Positions 1-8,571 are shown, counted from the stretch's first letter. The stretch is 64,000 nucleotides of DNA from Neolewinella aurantiaca (GCF_008014675.1 NZ_VOXD01000004.1:1-64000), one strand, 5' to 3'. Translations and numbers: made by a program. The notes: a model not told the origin generated them from the sequence alone.

Positions 1-62
1 CCGTAGTAAGTCTTGCCATTCTTGACTATCTTACCACTTGTGCAGCTGGGGCAGATGAGCAT
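1..62 (-). CDS. IS1-type transposase, N-terminal fragment (cut by window edge)
   Basis: Reading the minus strand from an ATG at 62 gives about 20 residues beginning MLICPSC and continuing through KIVKNGK to the window edge. A CPSC zinc-ribbon half followed by a VKNGK stretch is the usual start of InsA-like/IS1-family transposases, which bind the IS ends through this zinc finger. Only the first codons are visible, so I cannot say whether the element is intact. The IS end should lie between this ATG and the LytTR gene. Confidence 0.6.
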   Translation of the reverse strand, partial: MLICPSCTSGKIVKNGKTYY

Positions 63-77
63 GTTTTGAGAGTTTTG

Positions 78-95
78 TCACTATCAAGATAGTGA
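78..95. repeat. Palindrome TCACTATC-AA-GATAGTGA upstream of the transposase
   Basis: This is a perfect 8-bp inverted repeat with a 2-base spacer, 16 bases upstream of the transposase ATG. It may belong to the IS terminal region or be a transposase-binding site. The other IS end is outside the window, so the boundary cannot be fixed. Confidence 0.45.
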
Positions 96-131
96 TTTTG
101 CTCCACTGCATTTTTTAGGTTTATCCATCCT

Positions 132-139
132 TACATTTG
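132..139 (+). promoter_or_regulatory. Candidate -7 box TACATTTG for the LytTR gene
   Basis: TACATTTG fits the Bacteroidota TAnnTTTG element. It would give a leader of about 120 bases before the ATG at 269. No clear -33 TTG was found at the usual distance, so this is tentative. Confidence 0.3.
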
Positions 140-268
140 ATACACCGCCCGATTTTGATTGTAGGTCACTGACCAAGCTTGAAGCTTAGCGTTCAATTCC
201 ACCGATCATGTCTACCTTACCTTCTCGTCAACCCCGAGCTTAAAGCCTCGTTAACCCACACGGCCCCA

Positions 269-1021
269 ATGACCGCAATAATAATAGAAGACATGCCCCC
301 CGCTCTCGCCGCCCTCAAGGCCGAGCTGGCGGATTTTTGCCCCAACGTAGAAGTGATCGGCACCGCCGGCTCCGTCGTGGAAGCAGCAAAGCTGCTCCGC
401 ACCACTAAGCCGGATTTGCTCTTCCTGGACATCATGTTGGGCGACGGGACGAGTTTCGATATCCTGGAGATTGTACCGGACATCACCTCGGAGCTGATCT
501 TCACGACGGCATCGGATGAGTTCGCTGTGCGCGCCTTTCGTTTCGCTGCCGTAGACTACCTGCTCAAGCCGGTTGAGGGAGAAATGCTGAAGGCCGCCGT
601 AGACCGGGCCATGCGCCGCATCACCTTCAAGAAAGGTGCACCGGATACCGCCAGCCTTGACTTGCTCAAAGAAACCATCCGGCAGCCGGAAACGCTGCCC
701 GACCGCATCAGCCTCCACACTTCTGAGAACATCGTTGTGGCAAAGATCAAAGACATCATCCGCTGCGAAGCAGACAGTAACAATACACGCTTCGTTTTTG
801 CGGGAGACCAGAAACCGGTCTTCGTTACCAAAACCCTGAAGCACTACGAGCGGATGCTGACCGGCCACGGCTTCGTGCGCGTACACCAGTCTCACCTCGT
901 CAACTTTAACGAGGTGGTGGAATTCAAAAAGATCGACTCGGGGTACCTGCGCTTAAGCAACAACGATGAAGTTCCGGTCGCCAGCCGGAAGCGTGCGGAA
1001 GTGGTGGAGATGTTGCGTTGA
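269..1021 (+). CDS. LytTR-family response regulator
   Basis: This is a two-domain cytoplasmic response regulator of 250 residues. The receiver domain (about 1-120) has the acidic pair E7/D8, the phospho-acceptor D54 in LLFLDIML, and the conserved Lys in DYLLKPV. A LytTR DNA-binding domain follows (about 150-250, from DRISLHTSENIV). The frame is open upstream to a TTG at 179, but the receiver fold starts at MTAIIIED, so I chose the ATG at 269. A partner LytS-type histidine kinase is not in the window; it may lie beyond the IS to the left. Target genes are unknown. Confidence 0.9.
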   Translation: MTAIIIEDMPPALAALKAELADFCPNVEVIGTAGSVVEAAKLLRTTKPDLLFLDIMLGDGTSFDILEIVPDITSELIFTTASDEFAVRAFRFAAVDYLLKPVEGEMLKAAVDRAMRRITFKKGAPDTASLDLLKETIRQPETLPDRISLHTSENIVVAKIKDIIRCEADSNNTRFVFAGDQKPVFVTKTLKHYERMLTGHGFVRVHQSHLVNFNEVVEFKKIDSGYLRLSNNDEVPVASRKRAEVVEMLR

Positions 1022-1741
1022 GGATTGGTGCGTACTGGTAATGGTGCGCTACGATTTTAGGTAACTTTGGCTCCTTGATTACTGCATGCCTGCCGGCAGC
1101 TATTCTCCTCTGCGCAACAGTTTCAGCCTTGGTCCGGCCGCCTTCACCTCCGGTGAATAGCGGGGATGAGCGACCTCCGGTCGCGCAATTGGCATGTAGA
1201 GGTTCAATCGGAGTAAAACTCCTCCACCGACACTTTCGACTATTTTCATTGCGAAACGACTTCGGCCTTGGCTCCGGCCACTAATTCGGTTGCTGGTGGC
1301 CGTTGAAAAGAGCAAGCTGTATGAGCCAAAACGAAGCGGCTGCATTTCCGAAAGGCTATCATAACCCGACGGTTCCAAGACTTCGAAGGGCAAGTTTGAT
1401 GGTGAGTTTTTGCTTTTTAGGCCAGCAGTGATCGAATTAGTGATCAGTCGGAGACATAGCCCGAGGGGTTTGCTTCTTTGCCCCGTTAAAGAAGGCCGCC
1501 GGCAGGCATGTAAGACGAGAAATGACGCTGTTGTCAGCCTGCAAGATTTGCTAATCACGGAAGTAAAGTCATCTCATTGGCTACAAACTTTAGCGGACCA
1601 TTGTATTGGTACAAGGTGCTGAAACTGGCCGCATAACCTTTCCCCTGCACCTGCGTTCGCGCCTAAAAAATGGTTTTCGATAAAACCATCCCGGAGTTCT
1701 AAGCGTAAAGCTAAGTACCTTCGTCTTTCAAGTTTACTGAT
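1022..1741. other. 720-base gap without a convincing gene
   Basis: The reading frames here are short, overlapping and unlike the coding style of the neighbours. The gap contains one copy of the dispersed repeat (1646-1663). It also contains CATGCCTGCCGGC near 1085 with its reverse complement near 1500, which could bound an old element of about 430 bases, and the word TAAAACTCCTCCACC near 1216, which recurs at 55920. I see no RNA gene. Confidence 0.5.
1646..1663 (+). repeat. Dispersed repeat, copy 1 (NN = TT)
   Basis: Exact match to the core TGCACCTGCGNNCGCGCC. It is preceded by TAACCTTTCCCC, the extended 5' part shared with copies 3, 6 and 15. Intergenic, 78 bases before the next ATG. Confidence 0.85.
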
Positions 1742-2410
1742 ATGTACCCACTTCTCATCGTTTCCGTTCTTCTCCTCCTGGCCATCATGCTGTTCATGAA
1801 GATGTGGTCGGCTAACCGGATGCCCGGTAAAAAGAAGCGGGCGCAGGCCGTAGCCGAACTTAAAGCGGAGATGGATACCTGGAGCGCCGATCTCGTGCCG
1901 CTGAATAAGGAAGAACTCGATCTTTTCAGTGTCGCGCAGGACAAGCAGGTGATCAAAGGCGGAGCCGGTGCTACGGCGAAGGGAACCTTCACGACCATCT
2001 TTCACGAGCCGGTGGTGAGCTACTCTTACCGTCGTTACCTCGGCAAAAAAGAGAACGAACTGCTCTACGTCCGCACCGCTGAGCACGAATACGTTTACTG
2101 GACCGAAGAAGGAAAAACAAACCTGGAAATTGACGGCAACCCCGTTGGCCTGATGGAAGGCGGTGCCCTCTTTGGCAAAAAAACCGGCAAAGAACTGGCC
2201 CGCATCGCGGCCACTGCCCGCGAGAATTACCTGCCCGTCAGCGTAGGTAACCGCGAGGTGGGGTCGCTCCAACTCAAGCCCCTCGGCAAAGACGATCCGC
2301 TGAATCAGCGCGCCTTCCAGTTCATCCCCGAAGACCTCAACGATAAAGAAGAGCAATTGCTCATGAGCCTGGCCACGCGGGAGCTGGTGAAGCGAAGTAT
2401 TCCTAAGTGA
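1742..2410 (+). CDS. Membrane-anchored hypothetical protein
   Basis: The 222-residue product has one hydrophobic N-terminal segment (about 3-20, YPLLIVSVLLLLAIMLF), then a basic stretch (KKKR) and a soluble, charged domain of about 190 residues. The basic stretch after the helix suggests the soluble part faces the cytoplasm. I do not recognise the soluble domain. Translation starts at the first ATG. The next gene is convergent, and the space between holds a repeat hairpin and a terminator. Confidence 0.75.
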   Translation: MYPLLIVSVLLLLAIMLFMKMWSANRMPGKKKRAQAVAELKAEMDTWSADLVPLNKEELDLFSVAQDKQVIKGGAGATAKGTFTTIFHEPVVSYSYRRYLGKKENELLYVRTAEHEYVYWTEEGKTNLEIDGNPVGLMEGGALFGKKTGKELARIAATARENYLPVSVGNREVGSLQLKPLGKDDPLNQRAFQFIPEDLNDKEEQLLMSLATRELVKRSIPK

Positions 2411-2526
2411 GTTGGTGAGTTGTAGGGTTGGTGAGTTGCTGCCGCTGTTGCCGTTTGCTCACCTTCGGCGAACGAGCGAAGCGAGAGCGGAGCTTGCGGC
2501 AGCAACTCATTGCCCCCCAACTCATT
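2411..2526. repeat. Composite hairpin element A
   Basis: An outer stem GCTGCCGC (2438-2445) / GCGGCAGC (2496-2503) encloses GCTCACC and the word GAACGAGCGAAGCGAG. It is flanked outward by repeated GTTGGTGA and AACTCATT words. The same architecture occurs at 5981-6135 and 43936-44075. It sits directly after a gene's stop codon between convergent genes. Confidence 0.7.
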
Positions 2527-2538
2527 AGTCTAATTGAA

Positions 2539-2568
2539 AAGGGCCTCCACCAGTTGGTGAAAGCCCTT
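2539..2568. terminator. Bidirectional terminator between two convergent genes
   Basis: The stem AAGGGC/GCCCTT encloses an inner CCACCA/TGGTG pairing. On the minus strand the hairpin is followed by TTTTC, so it best serves the isocitrate dehydrogenase gene; on the plus strand the tail is weaker. Confidence 0.7.
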
Positions 2569-2639
2569 AAATTAACCGTAAACCAGCTCAGTTTATTCGG
2601 TTATTGAGTTGTGTAGTCCGAAGACTCGCTAACTTACTC

Positions 2640-3866
2640 TTACATGTGCTTGATCAGCTCGTCGCCGAACTCAGAACACTTGAGGAGAGTAGCACCGTCC
2701 ATGAGGCGCTCGAAATCGTAGGTTACGCGCTTGGAGCCGATGGCACCGTTGAGGCCTTTGATGATGAGGTCGGCAGCTTCGGTCCAGCCCATGTAGCGGA
2801 ACATCATCTCTCCGGAGAGGATGACGGAAGATGGGTTCACTTTGTCCTGGCCAGCGTACTTCGGAGCGGTACCGTGGGTAGCTTCGAAGATGGATACACC
2901 AGTGCTGTAGTTGATGTTGGCACCCGGAGCGATACCGATACCACCTACCTGTGCGGCGAGTGCGTCGGAGATGTAGTCGCCGTTGAGGTTAAGGGTAGCG
3001 ATTACACCGTACTCTTTCGGGCGGAGGATGATCTGCTGAAGCATTGCGTCGGCGATGACATCCTTCACGATGATCTCGCGGCCTTCGTGCTTGATGACGT
3101 GCCACGGGCCGCCGTCGAGTTCTTCGCCACCGAAGTCCTGAGCAGCACATTCGTAACCCCAGTCGCGGAAAGCGCCTTCGGTGAACTTCATGATGTTACC
3201 CTTGTGGACGAGGGTCACGCTGTTTTTGTTGTTGTCGATCGCGTACTGGATGGCTGCCTTCACGAGGCGGTTGGTGCCTTCCTGAGAAACGGGCTTGATG
3301 CCGATACCTGCGGTGTCGGGGAAACGAACCTTCGCGTAACGCTCGGGGTAAGTTTCTTTAAGCCACTGCAGGAATGCAGCATTGTCTTCGGTGCCTTCAG
3401 CGAACTCGATGCCTGCGTAGATGTCTTCCGTGTTTTCGCGGAAGATGATCATGTCTACATCTTCGGGGTGCTTAACCGGGCTGGGAACGCCTTCGAAGTA
3501 CTGGACCGGACGCACACAAGCGTAGAGGTCGAGTTTTTGGCGAAGCGCAACGTTGAGAGAGCGGATACCGCCACCTACTGGTGTCGTCAGGGGGCCTTTA
3601 ATAGAAACGAGGTACTCATCGATTGCATCGAGGGTGGCTTGTGGAAGCCACTCACCTGTTTGGTCCATGGCTTTCTGGCCGGCGAGGACTTCTTTCCAGA
3701 CAATTGATTTTTCGCCGTTGTAGGCTTTGTTTACGGCTGCTTCGAGTACGCGGCTGGCTGCTGCCCAGATGTCGGGGCCGATGCCGTCACCCTCGATAAA
3801 AGGGATAATAGGGTCGTTGGGTACGTTCAGTTTACCGTTGGAGAGGGTGATCTTGGTTCCGCTCAT
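2640..3866 (-). CDS. icd: NADP-dependent isocitrate dehydrogenase
   Basis: It converts isocitrate to 2-oxoglutarate and CO2 in the TCA cycle, using NADP. The 408-residue protein matches the usual length of the homodimeric E. coli-type enzyme. Visible signatures include IEGDGIGPD (24-32), the substrate loop [12 protein letters not shown] with Ser103 equivalent to the phosphorylatable Ser of E. coli, [11 protein letters not shown] (142-152), and the nucleotide loop [12 protein letters not shown], whose Lys-Tyr pair is typical of NADP use. No isocitrate dehydrogenase kinase/phosphatase is nearby. It is transcribed alone, with a terminator behind it and a TATTTTTG box in front. Confidence 0.97.
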   Translation of the reverse strand: MSGTKITLSNGKLNVPNDPIIPFIEGDGIGPDIWAAASRVLEAAVNKAYNGEKSIVWKEVLAGQKAMDQTGEWLPQATLDAIDEYLVSIKGPLTTPVGGGIRSLNVALRQKLDLYACVRPVQYFEGVPSPVKHPEDVDMIIFRENTEDIYAGIEFAEGTEDNAAFLQWLKETYPERYAKVRFPDTAGIGIKPVSQEGTNRLVKAAIQYAIDNNKNSVTLVHKGNIMKFTEGAFRDWGYECAAQDFGGEELDGGPWHVIKHEGREIIVKDVIADAMLQQIILRPKEYGVIATLNLNGDYISDALAAQVGGIGIAPGANINYSTGVSIFEATHGTAPKYAGQDKVNPSSVILSGEMMFRYMGWTEAADLIIKGLNGAIGSKRVTYDFERLMDGATLLKCSEFGDELIKHM

Positions 3867-3924
3867 AGGAGGATTTCTTGATTTAGTTTAATAAGCCAGG
3901 GAGAGAAACCTCTCTCCGGGCGGG

Positions 3925-3932
3925 CAAAAATA
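3925..3932 (-). promoter_or_regulatory. Candidate -7 box TATTTTTG for icd
   Basis: On the minus strand TATTTTTG lies about 58 bases before the icd ATG and matches TAnnTTTG. No clear -33 element. Confidence 0.4.
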
Positions 3933-4003
3933 AGAAAATTTAAGCACGCATTAGACTTAACTATCTCGGGAGAGTAGTAGTTTGCCGAGCAAATAGATTA
4001 GTA

Positions 4004-4765
4004 TTGAAAAAGTATTGTTTTTTTCTGGCCATATCCTCCCTGTTTATCTTCGCCTGCGGAGGCCCCAAAGTCGTAGTTGCACCTTACGATCCGGGAGATC
4101 CAACGATCAGTAAACCAGACTCTGTACCCGCGCTCGCGCCAGAGGACAAACCTGTCTTTGATGAAGAAGATTTACACGGCCCCTTCCTCCCGCCCGAAAT
4201 TCCTCCTACCGTTTACGAGCCATACGTGCGCCGGGCGGAAACTACCGCACCGCCGCTTCCCCCGGCCTCTAACAGCTGTCACCTGGCCGTAGAGGTCCGG
4301 AACTACGACGGCGTTGATGGCTGCGGTATTTTGCTGGAAACCGACGAAGGGAACCTCTTTTTGGTTGGGGTGCCGCCACGGGGAGAACCTCTGGAGACCG
4401 GAACCCGCATCAGCATCGGCTTCGAATATATGGAAAACTACGAAGGAGCTGACTGCGGCAACGCCGATGCCGTTATCCGGATCACCTGCAAACGATTATT
4501 GCGCGTGAGTTCCGGACTGCCCCGCCCAGTGATGTGCGAAGCCTACGATAAACCCGCCGAGTGGCTGCTGGGGCTGGCCCGCGATTACTCCGCAACCTAC
4601 ATCACCCGTTTCCCATGGAAGGAAGGCAGATACGTGTACCTGATGGAAAGCCCGTTCGGGCAGTACCTTTACGACTGCCGCGGCTACCTGATTTGTAAAC
4701 CCCGTAAAAACTGTCTCGGATTTGTAGAGGATTTCTCGCAGGGCGTCATCATCTTCGAAGGGTAA
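4004..4765 (+). CDS. Lipoprotein of unknown function
   Basis: The product is 253 residues and starts at a TTG, since MKKYCFF is the only start that gives a full signal peptide. The lipobox LFIFAC puts the lipidated Cys at residue 18, followed by a Pro-rich linker (about 25-85). The mature domain has several Cys residues in the second half (e.g. DGCGIL, GADCGN, RITCKR, YDCRGY, CKPRKNC), which suggests disulphides in the periplasm. I do not recognise a family. It is divergent from icd. Confidence 0.75.
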   Translation: MKKYCFFLAISSLFIFACGGPKVVVAPYDPGDPTISKPDSVPALAPEDKPVFDEEDLHGPFLPPEIPPTVYEPYVRRAETTAPPLPPASNSCHLAVEVRNYDGVDGCGILLETDEGNLFLVGVPPRGEPLETGTRISIGFEYMENYEGADCGNADAVIRITCKRLLRVSSGLPRPVMCEAYDKPAEWLLGLARDYSATYITRFPWKEGRYVYLMESPFGQYLYDCRGYLICKPRKNCLGFVEDFSQGVIIFEG

Positions 4766-4829
4766 TACTGCGCACAAGTTTCGGTGAGCGAGTGTTCAGC
4801 AAAGCGAAACCTGTCTCCAAAAGGTACAG

Positions 4830-4847
4830 GGCGCAAACGCAGGTGCA
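4830..4847 (-). repeat. Dispersed repeat, copy 2 (NN = TT)
   Basis: On the minus strand TGCACCTGCGTTTGCGCC, one base off the core, preceded by CTTTCTT. Intergenic, upstream of the AI-2E family gene. Confidence 0.8.
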
Positions 4848-4951
4848 AAGAAAGGATGAGGAACGCAATTCCCGACCTTCCGCAGCAGTTAAATGCGGGC
4901 AGGCTATAAACGATCGGCACTGCCTGACTTGTCCACCCTTCTATTTCTACA

Positions 4952-5980
4952 ATGGCCATACAACGCGTAGCCGCCTGGCTCATCACGATTGCCCTGATAC
5001 TTGTACTGATCGTAGTCGGTAAAGACTATCTGGTGCCTATTTTTATGGCGCTGGTGATTTGGTACCTGGTAAACGCCCTCGACCGGGAGTTCAACAAATT
5101 ACCATGGATCGGGAAGCATTTGCCGGGAGCCGTTACCCTCGGGATGTCGCTCATCTTCATCGGGCTGACGATTTACATCGTCGGAGATACCATCGTGGAA
5201 ACCATCCAGGGCTTTGTGGTGGACAGCAATAAGTACATCCCCAAAATCGACGCCCAGATTGCCCGGATGTACGAACAGATGGGAATCGATGATCCTCCCA
5301 CCGTCGAAGGGCTGGAGCTTTCCACGCAACTATGGGCTTACTCTGCAGAGTTGCTGAATGGCTTTACCAACTTTGCCCGGGCATTGTTACTCGTGTTGCT
5401 GTACGTTCTGTTCTTCCTGATCGAACAAGGGGCCTTTGGCCGTAAAATGGCCGCGCTGGGCTTGCCCCTTCAGGAAACCAACCGCCTTTCGGTGGTGCTG
5501 AGCAAAGTAAACGACGCGATGCGGACTTACCTTGGCGTTAAAACCTTTACCAGCATGCTCACCGCTTTGTTGAGCTGGATTGTCTTTTACTTTGTTGGGG
5601 TTGATTACGCGTTGTTCTGGGCGTTTTTGGTGTTCCTGTTCAACTACGTTCCTACTATCGGATCCATTACGGCGACCTTGCTGCCCGGCTTTTTAGCCCT
5701 GGTTCAGTTCGATACCCTGTCGCCTTTTCTCGTTATCATCATTGGGGTGACGGCCATTCAGCTGCTGGTGGGCAACATCCTGGAGCCCCGCCTGATGGGT
5801 GATAACCTGAACATCAGTCCGCTGGTGGTTGTACTATCGCTTATCCTGTGGTCAATGCTTTGGGGAGTCATCGGGATGCTGCTCAGCGTTCCGATTACGG
5901 TTGCCATCATTATCGTTTGTTCTCAGTTTGAGACGACCCGCACAGTGGCGGTGTTGCTGTCTAAAGACGGGAAGGTGTAG
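4952..5980 (+). CDS. AI-2E family transporter (TqsA/PerM-like permease)
   Basis: A 342-residue inner-membrane protein with about seven or eight hydrophobic segments. The arrangement is typical of the UPF0118/AI-2E family: an N-terminal helix pair (about 7-45), helix about 52-80, a soluble stretch (90-125), then a dense C-terminal membrane half. The family motif region FNYVPTIGS (about 230-238) followed by a Pro/Gly-rich loop is visible, as is the NxxEPRLMG stretch (about 272-282). Members have been linked to autoinducer-2 export or Na+/H+ antiport, and the substrate here cannot be told. Translation starts at an ATG 186 bases after the lipoprotein gene. Confidence 0.88.
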   Translation: MAIQRVAAWLITIALILVLIVVGKDYLVPIFMALVIWYLVNALDREFNKLPWIGKHLPGAVTLGMSLIFIGLTIYIVGDTIVETIQGFVVDSNKYIPKIDAQIARMYEQMGIDDPPTVEGLELSTQLWAYSAELLNGFTNFARALLLVLLYVLFFLIEQGAFGRKMAALGLPLQETNRLSVVLSKVNDAMRTYLGVKTFTSMLTALLSWIVFYFVGVDYALFWAFLVFLFNYVPTIGSITATLLPGFLALVQFDTLSPFLVIIIGVTAIQLLVGNILEPRLMGDNLNISPLVVVLSLILWSMLWGVIGMLLSVPITVAIIIVCSQFETTRTVAVLLSKDGKV

Positions 5981-6135
5981 AGTCGGGAGTTAGGAGTCGG
6001 GAGTCTGGAGTCGCTGCCGCGAGCACCGTTCGCAGCGCTTCGCTTGCTCACCACCGGCGAACAAGCGAAGCGAGGAGAGTGGCGCCTGCGGCAGCGACTC
6101 CCGACTCCTAACTCCCGACTCCCGACTCCGAACTC
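5981..6135. repeat. Composite hairpin element B with flanking heptamer repeats
   Basis: Left arm: GAGTCGG-type heptamers (GAGTCGG GAGTTAG GAGTCGG GAGTCTG). Right arm: the complement (GACTCCC GACTCCT AACTCCC GACTCCC GACTCCG). Between them are the outer stem GCTGCCGC (6013-6020)/GCGGCAGC (6088-6095) and a perfect 10-bp inner stem GCTTCGCTTG (6037-6046)/CAAGCGAAGC (6062-6071). It fills the whole space between two convergent genes and could act as a terminator for both. Confidence 0.85.
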
Positions 6136-6744
6136 TTATCCTTCCGGTAACGCCCATCCGTAGCTCAGCCAGTCGGCCAGGTAGTCTACGTCGGAGAGCG
6201 GGGCGAGCTGTTTGACCGACTTGCCGGCCGCCGCAGCGCGGGCGAGGGTGGAGGTGAGTACCTCGGGAGTGCTCCAGGCGATGTTCTTAAAGAGCGAAGG
6301 TGTCAGGCTTTTCATACCAAGGAGGGTGTAGCCTCCGTCGAGTGCCGGGCCAACCACAACATCGTGGGTGCTGAGGGCCGCGAATGCTTCGTTGAGGTAG
6401 GCAGTGTCGATGCCGGGGCAATCGGAACCAATGATGATTACTTTGTCGTACCCTTCTTCAAAAGCGACGCGAAAGCCTTCGAGCATTCGCTCACCGAGAT
6501 CGCCGGGGTGCTGAAGGCGTTTATGGAAGTCCTGTTCAGACCACGCGTCGCCAATGGTGACTTCGTTGGAGTAGTAGAGATAGCGGTCTGCATCGTCGAG
6601 GCCGAGCGCTTGTTCGCGCGTCCAGTCGGTAAGCTGATGGTACATCTTCAGGGCCATCTCGTTGCCCACGTCTCCGGCAAGGCGGGTTTTGGTTTTGCCG
6701 GGGATGGGATTCTTGATGAAAAGTAGCAGGGCGGATTTGCTCAT
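6136..6744 (-). CDS. DUF2064 / TIGR04282 glycosyltransferase-like protein
   Basis: A soluble protein of 202 residues with the nucleotide-sugar transferase-like start ALLLFIKNPIPGKTKTRLA, where PGKTKTRL is the signature of the family named rSAM/selenodomain-associated transferase 1. Further signs are GSDCPGID (about 103-110) and GPALDGGYTLLGM (about 131-143). Family members are encoded near arsenosugar or selenium-related genes in other bacteria, but no such partner is seen here. The product is unknown. The gene stands alone and converges on the permease gene. Confidence 0.88.
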   Translation of the reverse strand: MSKSALLLFIKNPIPGKTKTRLAGDVGNEMALKMYHQLTDWTREQALGLDDADRYLYYSNEVTIGDAWSEQDFHKRLQHPGDLGERMLEGFRVAFEEGYDKVIIIGSDCPGIDTAYLNEAFAALSTHDVVVGPALDGGYTLLGMKSLTPSLFKNIAWSTPEVLTSTLARAAAAGKSVKQLAPLSDVDYLADWLSYGWALPEG

Positions 6745-6824
6745 GTCGGCTGGATCGTGGATTGGTTCTAAAGCAAGAACAACACGTCGGGAAGGGATTG
6801 GCTCACTGGCCGTATAACTTTCTT

Positions 6825-6843
6825 TGCACCCGCGTTATGCGCC
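6825..6843 (+). repeat. Dispersed repeat, copy 3 (one inserted base)
   Basis: TGCACCCGCGTTATGCGCC, core with one mismatch and one extra base in the middle. It is preceded by TATAACTTTCT, so the join resembles a -7 box. Intergenic, 73 bases before the DUF427 gene. Confidence 0.75.
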
Positions 6844-6915
6844 CGGCCATAAATTTATGTTCATACAACTGTTAGGACTCACGCTGCGTTACCACACCGA
6901 CCAAAGAACACCCCA

Positions 6916-7209
6916 ATGATACAAGCCATCTGGAACGATAAAGTTATTGCCGAAAGCAAGGAAACTGTAATCGTTGAAGGCAACCACTACTTCCCCGCAG
7001 CTACCGTGAACAAGGATTATCTGACGCCAAGCGACACTACCAGCTTTTGTGGCTGGAAAGGCGATTGCAGCTATTATAATGTAGTCGTTGAAGGCAAAGA
7101 AAACCCGGACGCCGCATGGTATTACGCCGACCCGTACGAGCGCGCCGAAAAAATAAGAGGGCACATCGCCTTCTGGAAAGGGGTTGAGGTAAAAGAAACC
7201 AATAGCTGA
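6916..7209 (+). CDS. DUF427 domain protein
   Basis: A small soluble protein of 97 residues, the full length of a single DUF427 domain. The family pattern is visible: WNDKVIAES at the start, EGNHYFP (20-26), TSFCGWKGDCSYY (43-55) and DAAWYYADP (about 64-72). The two Cys around GWKGD are notable. Biochemical function is unknown. It lies 23 bases before egtB on the same strand, so it is probably co-transcribed with the ergothioneine genes. Confidence 0.88.
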   Translation: MIQAIWNDKVIAESKETVIVEGNHYFPAATVNKDYLTPSDTTSFCGWKGDCSYYNVVVEGKENPDAAWYYADPYERAEKIRGHIAFWKGVEVKETNS

Positions 7210-7232
7210 AAACCAGACCACCTGCTACGATC

Positions 7233-8498
7233 ATGATCTCCCACTTTACCCAAGTCCGTGCCCAATCCCTTGCCCTGTGCGAACCACTCAAGCCGGAAGA
7301 TTACGTGGTGCAACCACACCCGGATGTGAGCCCGCCCAAGTGGCACCTCGGGCACGTGAGCTGGTTCTTCAAAAACTTCATCCTGGCAGAATACGTGGCG
7401 GGGTACGAGGCATTTGACGAACGCCTCAACTGGTTTTTCAACAGCTATTACGAGAGCCAGGGGCCACGCATCACCCGCTCCAGCCGGGGAAATATGACGC
7501 GTCCCGAATTGTCGGTGGTGCTGGCTTACCGCAAACACGTCGATACGGCAATCGTAGAATTGTTGGAAAGCAGCCACCCTGACCTGCAGGAGATCGAGCG
7601 TCTCGTCGAGCTTGGCTGTCACCACGAGCAACAACACCAGGAACTCCTGCTGACCGATATAAAATACATCCTCGGCACCAACCCTTATTACCCCGCCTAC
7701 CTCACATCTGCGGGCGCGGACGCAGGTGCAAAGGGCGCTGTTAAGAAAGACGCTACCGGTTCTCTCAACAACAAATTTGAATCCGTAAAGGGCGGTCTTC
7801 ATACCATCGGCTATCAGGGCAACGGCTTTTGCTGGGATAACGAACTGAGCGTTCACCAGGTATTTCTTGAGGATTTCAGCATCGGGCGTCATCTCGTTAC
7901 CAACGGTGAGTACCTCGCCTTTATGAACGACGGCGGCTATGACCGCTTCGAGCTGTGGCAAATGGAAGGTATTGAGTGGGCCCGTAATCTGGAAGTCAAG
8001 GCACCCCTCTACTGGTTGCAAAACGAAACCGGAGAATGGATGCACTACCAACTCAACGGCGGCTTGCAGCCCGTAGACCCCGAACTGCCGGTGTGTCACG
8101 TAAGCTGGTACGAAGCCGATGCCTTCGCCCGCTGGGCGAACGCACGCTTACCAACCGAATTCGAGTGGGAAGTCGCCTGCCGTAAACTAGACCCGGAGGT
8201 GACCACGCGCCAAAACTGGTCCGACGCCCAAAAGTTTCAGGGCTACGCCCCCGCAGCCAACGAAACCCAAATGCTGGGCACCGCCTGGGAATGGACCAAC
8301 TCGGCCTACCTTCCGTACCCCCGCTACCCGCGCCCTGAGGGCGCGCTCGGCGAATACAACGGTAAGTTCATGATCAACCAGATGGTCTTGCGTGGGGGAA
8401 GTTGTGCCACGCCACAGAGTCATATCCGACCTACTTACCGCAACTTCTTCCAGACGGACAAGCGCTGGCAGTTTACCGGCATTCGGCTGGCAAAGTAG
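7233..8498 (+). CDS. egtB: Ergothioneine biosynthesis sulfoxide synthase EgtB
   Basis: A non-heme iron enzyme that joins hercynine to a thiol (gamma-Glu-Cys or Cys) with O2. The N-terminal DinB-like domain carries the iron ligands: H41 in HLGHVSWFF and H131/H135 in HHEQQHQELL. The C-terminal formylglycine-generating-enzyme-like domain (about 185-421) ends with LRGGSCATP and FTGIRLAK, as in EgtB. The 421-residue length is normal. A linker between the domains (residues 161-167, GADAGAK) is encoded by repeat copy 4. No EgtA or EgtC gene is adjacent, so use of cysteine directly is possible. Confidence 0.94.
   Translation: MISHFTQVRAQSLALCEPLKPEDYVVQPHPDVSPPKWHLGHVSWFFKNFILAEYVAGYEAFDERLNWFFNSYYESQGPRITRSSRGNMTRPELSVVLAYRKHVDTAIVELLESSHPDLQEIERLVELGCHHEQQHQELLLTDIKYILGTNPYYPAYLTSAGADAGAKGAVKKDATGSLNNKFESVKGGLHTIGYQGNGFCWDNELSVHQVFLEDFSIGRHLVTNGEYLAFMNDGGYDRFELWQMEGIEWARNLEVKAPLYWLQNETGEWMHYQLNGGLQPVDPELPVCHVSWYEADAFARWANARLPTEFEWEVACRKLDPEVTTRQNWSDAQKFQGYAPAANETQMLGTAWEWTNSAYLPYPRYPRPEGALGEYNGKFMINQMVLRGGSCATPQSHIRPTYRNFFQTDKRWQFTGIRLAK
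7713..7730 (-). repeat. Dispersed repeat, copy 4 (NN = TC), inside egtB
   Basis: Perfect 18-base core on the minus strand, with CTTTGCACC context. It encodes GADAGAK in the linker between the two EgtB domains, where extra residues are likely tolerated. Confidence 0.9.
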
Positions 8499-8571
8499 CC
8501 CTGGCCCGATCACAAACAATTATCTCCCAACTCCCGACTATTTTTCTGTTTTTATTTCTCACTCCTGATTC

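Noticed and set aside
1196-1235. GGTTCAATC-containing stretch as part of a tRNA
   Set aside because: No acceptor or anticodon stems can be drawn around it.
1574-2356. Minus-strand frame opposite the membrane protein
   Set aside because: The plus frame has a clean start and transmembrane helix; the minus frame does not look like a protein.
2604-3707. Long plus-strand open frame of 367 codons opposite icd
   Set aside because: The minus strand encodes a clear isocitrate dehydrogenase across the same bases; the plus frame is a GC-driven mirror with no family pattern.
5981-6135. Heptamer arms as a CRISPR array
   Set aside because: Units are 7 bases with no spacers, arranged as an inverted pair; no cas genes in the window.
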